Source: Myxococcota bacterium (GTDB lineage: Bacteria; Myxococcota; Polyangia; GCA-2747355; JAKLHH01). From it: a DNA stretch of 5,159 nucleotides. Positions 5,093 to 5,159 of the stretch are shown one piece after another. The notes under the pieces are model-generated. The model was not told the DNA's origin. It saw only the letters and a program-made list of their open reading frames with translations, and ran no database searches. The DNA is taken from assembly GCA_022710245.1 (NCBI GenBank), contig JAKLHH010000663.1:1-5159 (forward strand), read 5' to 3'. The translations under genes and the position numbers were made by a program. Numbering within the stretch: position 1 is the stretch's first letter; each line of letters opens with the position of its first letter.

Positions 5093-5159
5093 CTAGAGGC
5101 TGACGCACTGCCCGTCGAGGCACGACTTGCCGCTGCACTGGCTGCTGGTCGTGCACTGC
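5093..5159 (-). CDS. 3' end of a Cys-rich protein gene (partial)
   Basis: Reading the minus strand from the right edge gives the last 21 residues of a protein ending in a TAG stop (5095-5093). The peptide is QCTTSSQCSGKSC followed by LDGQCVSL. The spacing C-x5-C-x4-C-x4-C resembles the EGF-like or Cys-rich modules of secreted myxobacterial proteins, and the first cluster of the lipoprotein at 3107-3916. Most of the gene lies beyond the window, so signal peptide, domains and function cannot be judged. It runs in the same direction as the PilZ-like gene, about 150 bases upstream of it. Confidence 0.66.
   Translation of the reverse strand, partial: QCTTSSQCSGKSCLDGQCVSL

Overview
The window is GC-rich with compact genes and long open shadow frames on both strands, as expected of a GC-rich genome. 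Secreted Cys-rich lipoproteins with short EGF-like cysteine clusters and Asp/Gly/Pro-rich linkers, plus a degenerate PilZ-like protein with a long Pro/Ala-rich tail, suggest a Myxococcota / former deltaproteobacterial chromosome. This placement is inferred from style; no rRNA or other phylogenetic marker is present.

Layout. Bases 1-2179 (minus strand) hold a likely three-gene operon read right to left: a DedA-family membrane protein, RuvX/YqgF, and MltG, whose C-terminal end lies off the left edge. ruvX and mltG overlap by 4 bases (ATGA). Bases 2154-3092 (plus strand) encode an LD-carboxypeptidase of family S66, which starts head-to-head with dedA with no space between them. Fourteen bases further on, 3107-3916 (plus) encodes a Cys-rich predicted lipoprotein with two thrombospondin type-1-like repeats. 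A short intergenic hairpin (about 3929-3952) separates it from the convergent minus-strand gene 3962-4942. That gene encodes a PilZ-like domain, a Pro/Ala/Val-rich tail with repeated V-I-V-like motifs, an acidic block and a basic C-terminus. After about 150 bases of intergenic DNA with a 9-bp tandem repeat, the last 67 bases carry the 3' end of another Cys-rich minus-strand gene.

Shared function. Three of the six identified genes act on the envelope: MltG cuts nascent glycan strands, LdcA trims tetrapeptides during muropeptide recycling, and DedA proteins are linked to undecaprenyl-phosphate or lipid recycling. RuvX is a conserved housekeeping partner of mltG in many genomes. The right half looks lineage-specific: surface Cys-rich proteins and a PilZ-like regulator or scaffold.

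No tRNA, rRNA, CRISPR array, IS element or phage gene was seen. The most unusual points are the bacterial thrombospondin-type lipoprotein, the Asp-to-Asn change at the third acidic position of RuvX, the overlapping divergent starts of dedA and ldcA, and the modular low-complexity tail of the PilZ-like protein. I see no clear evidence for a complete new defence or mobile system.
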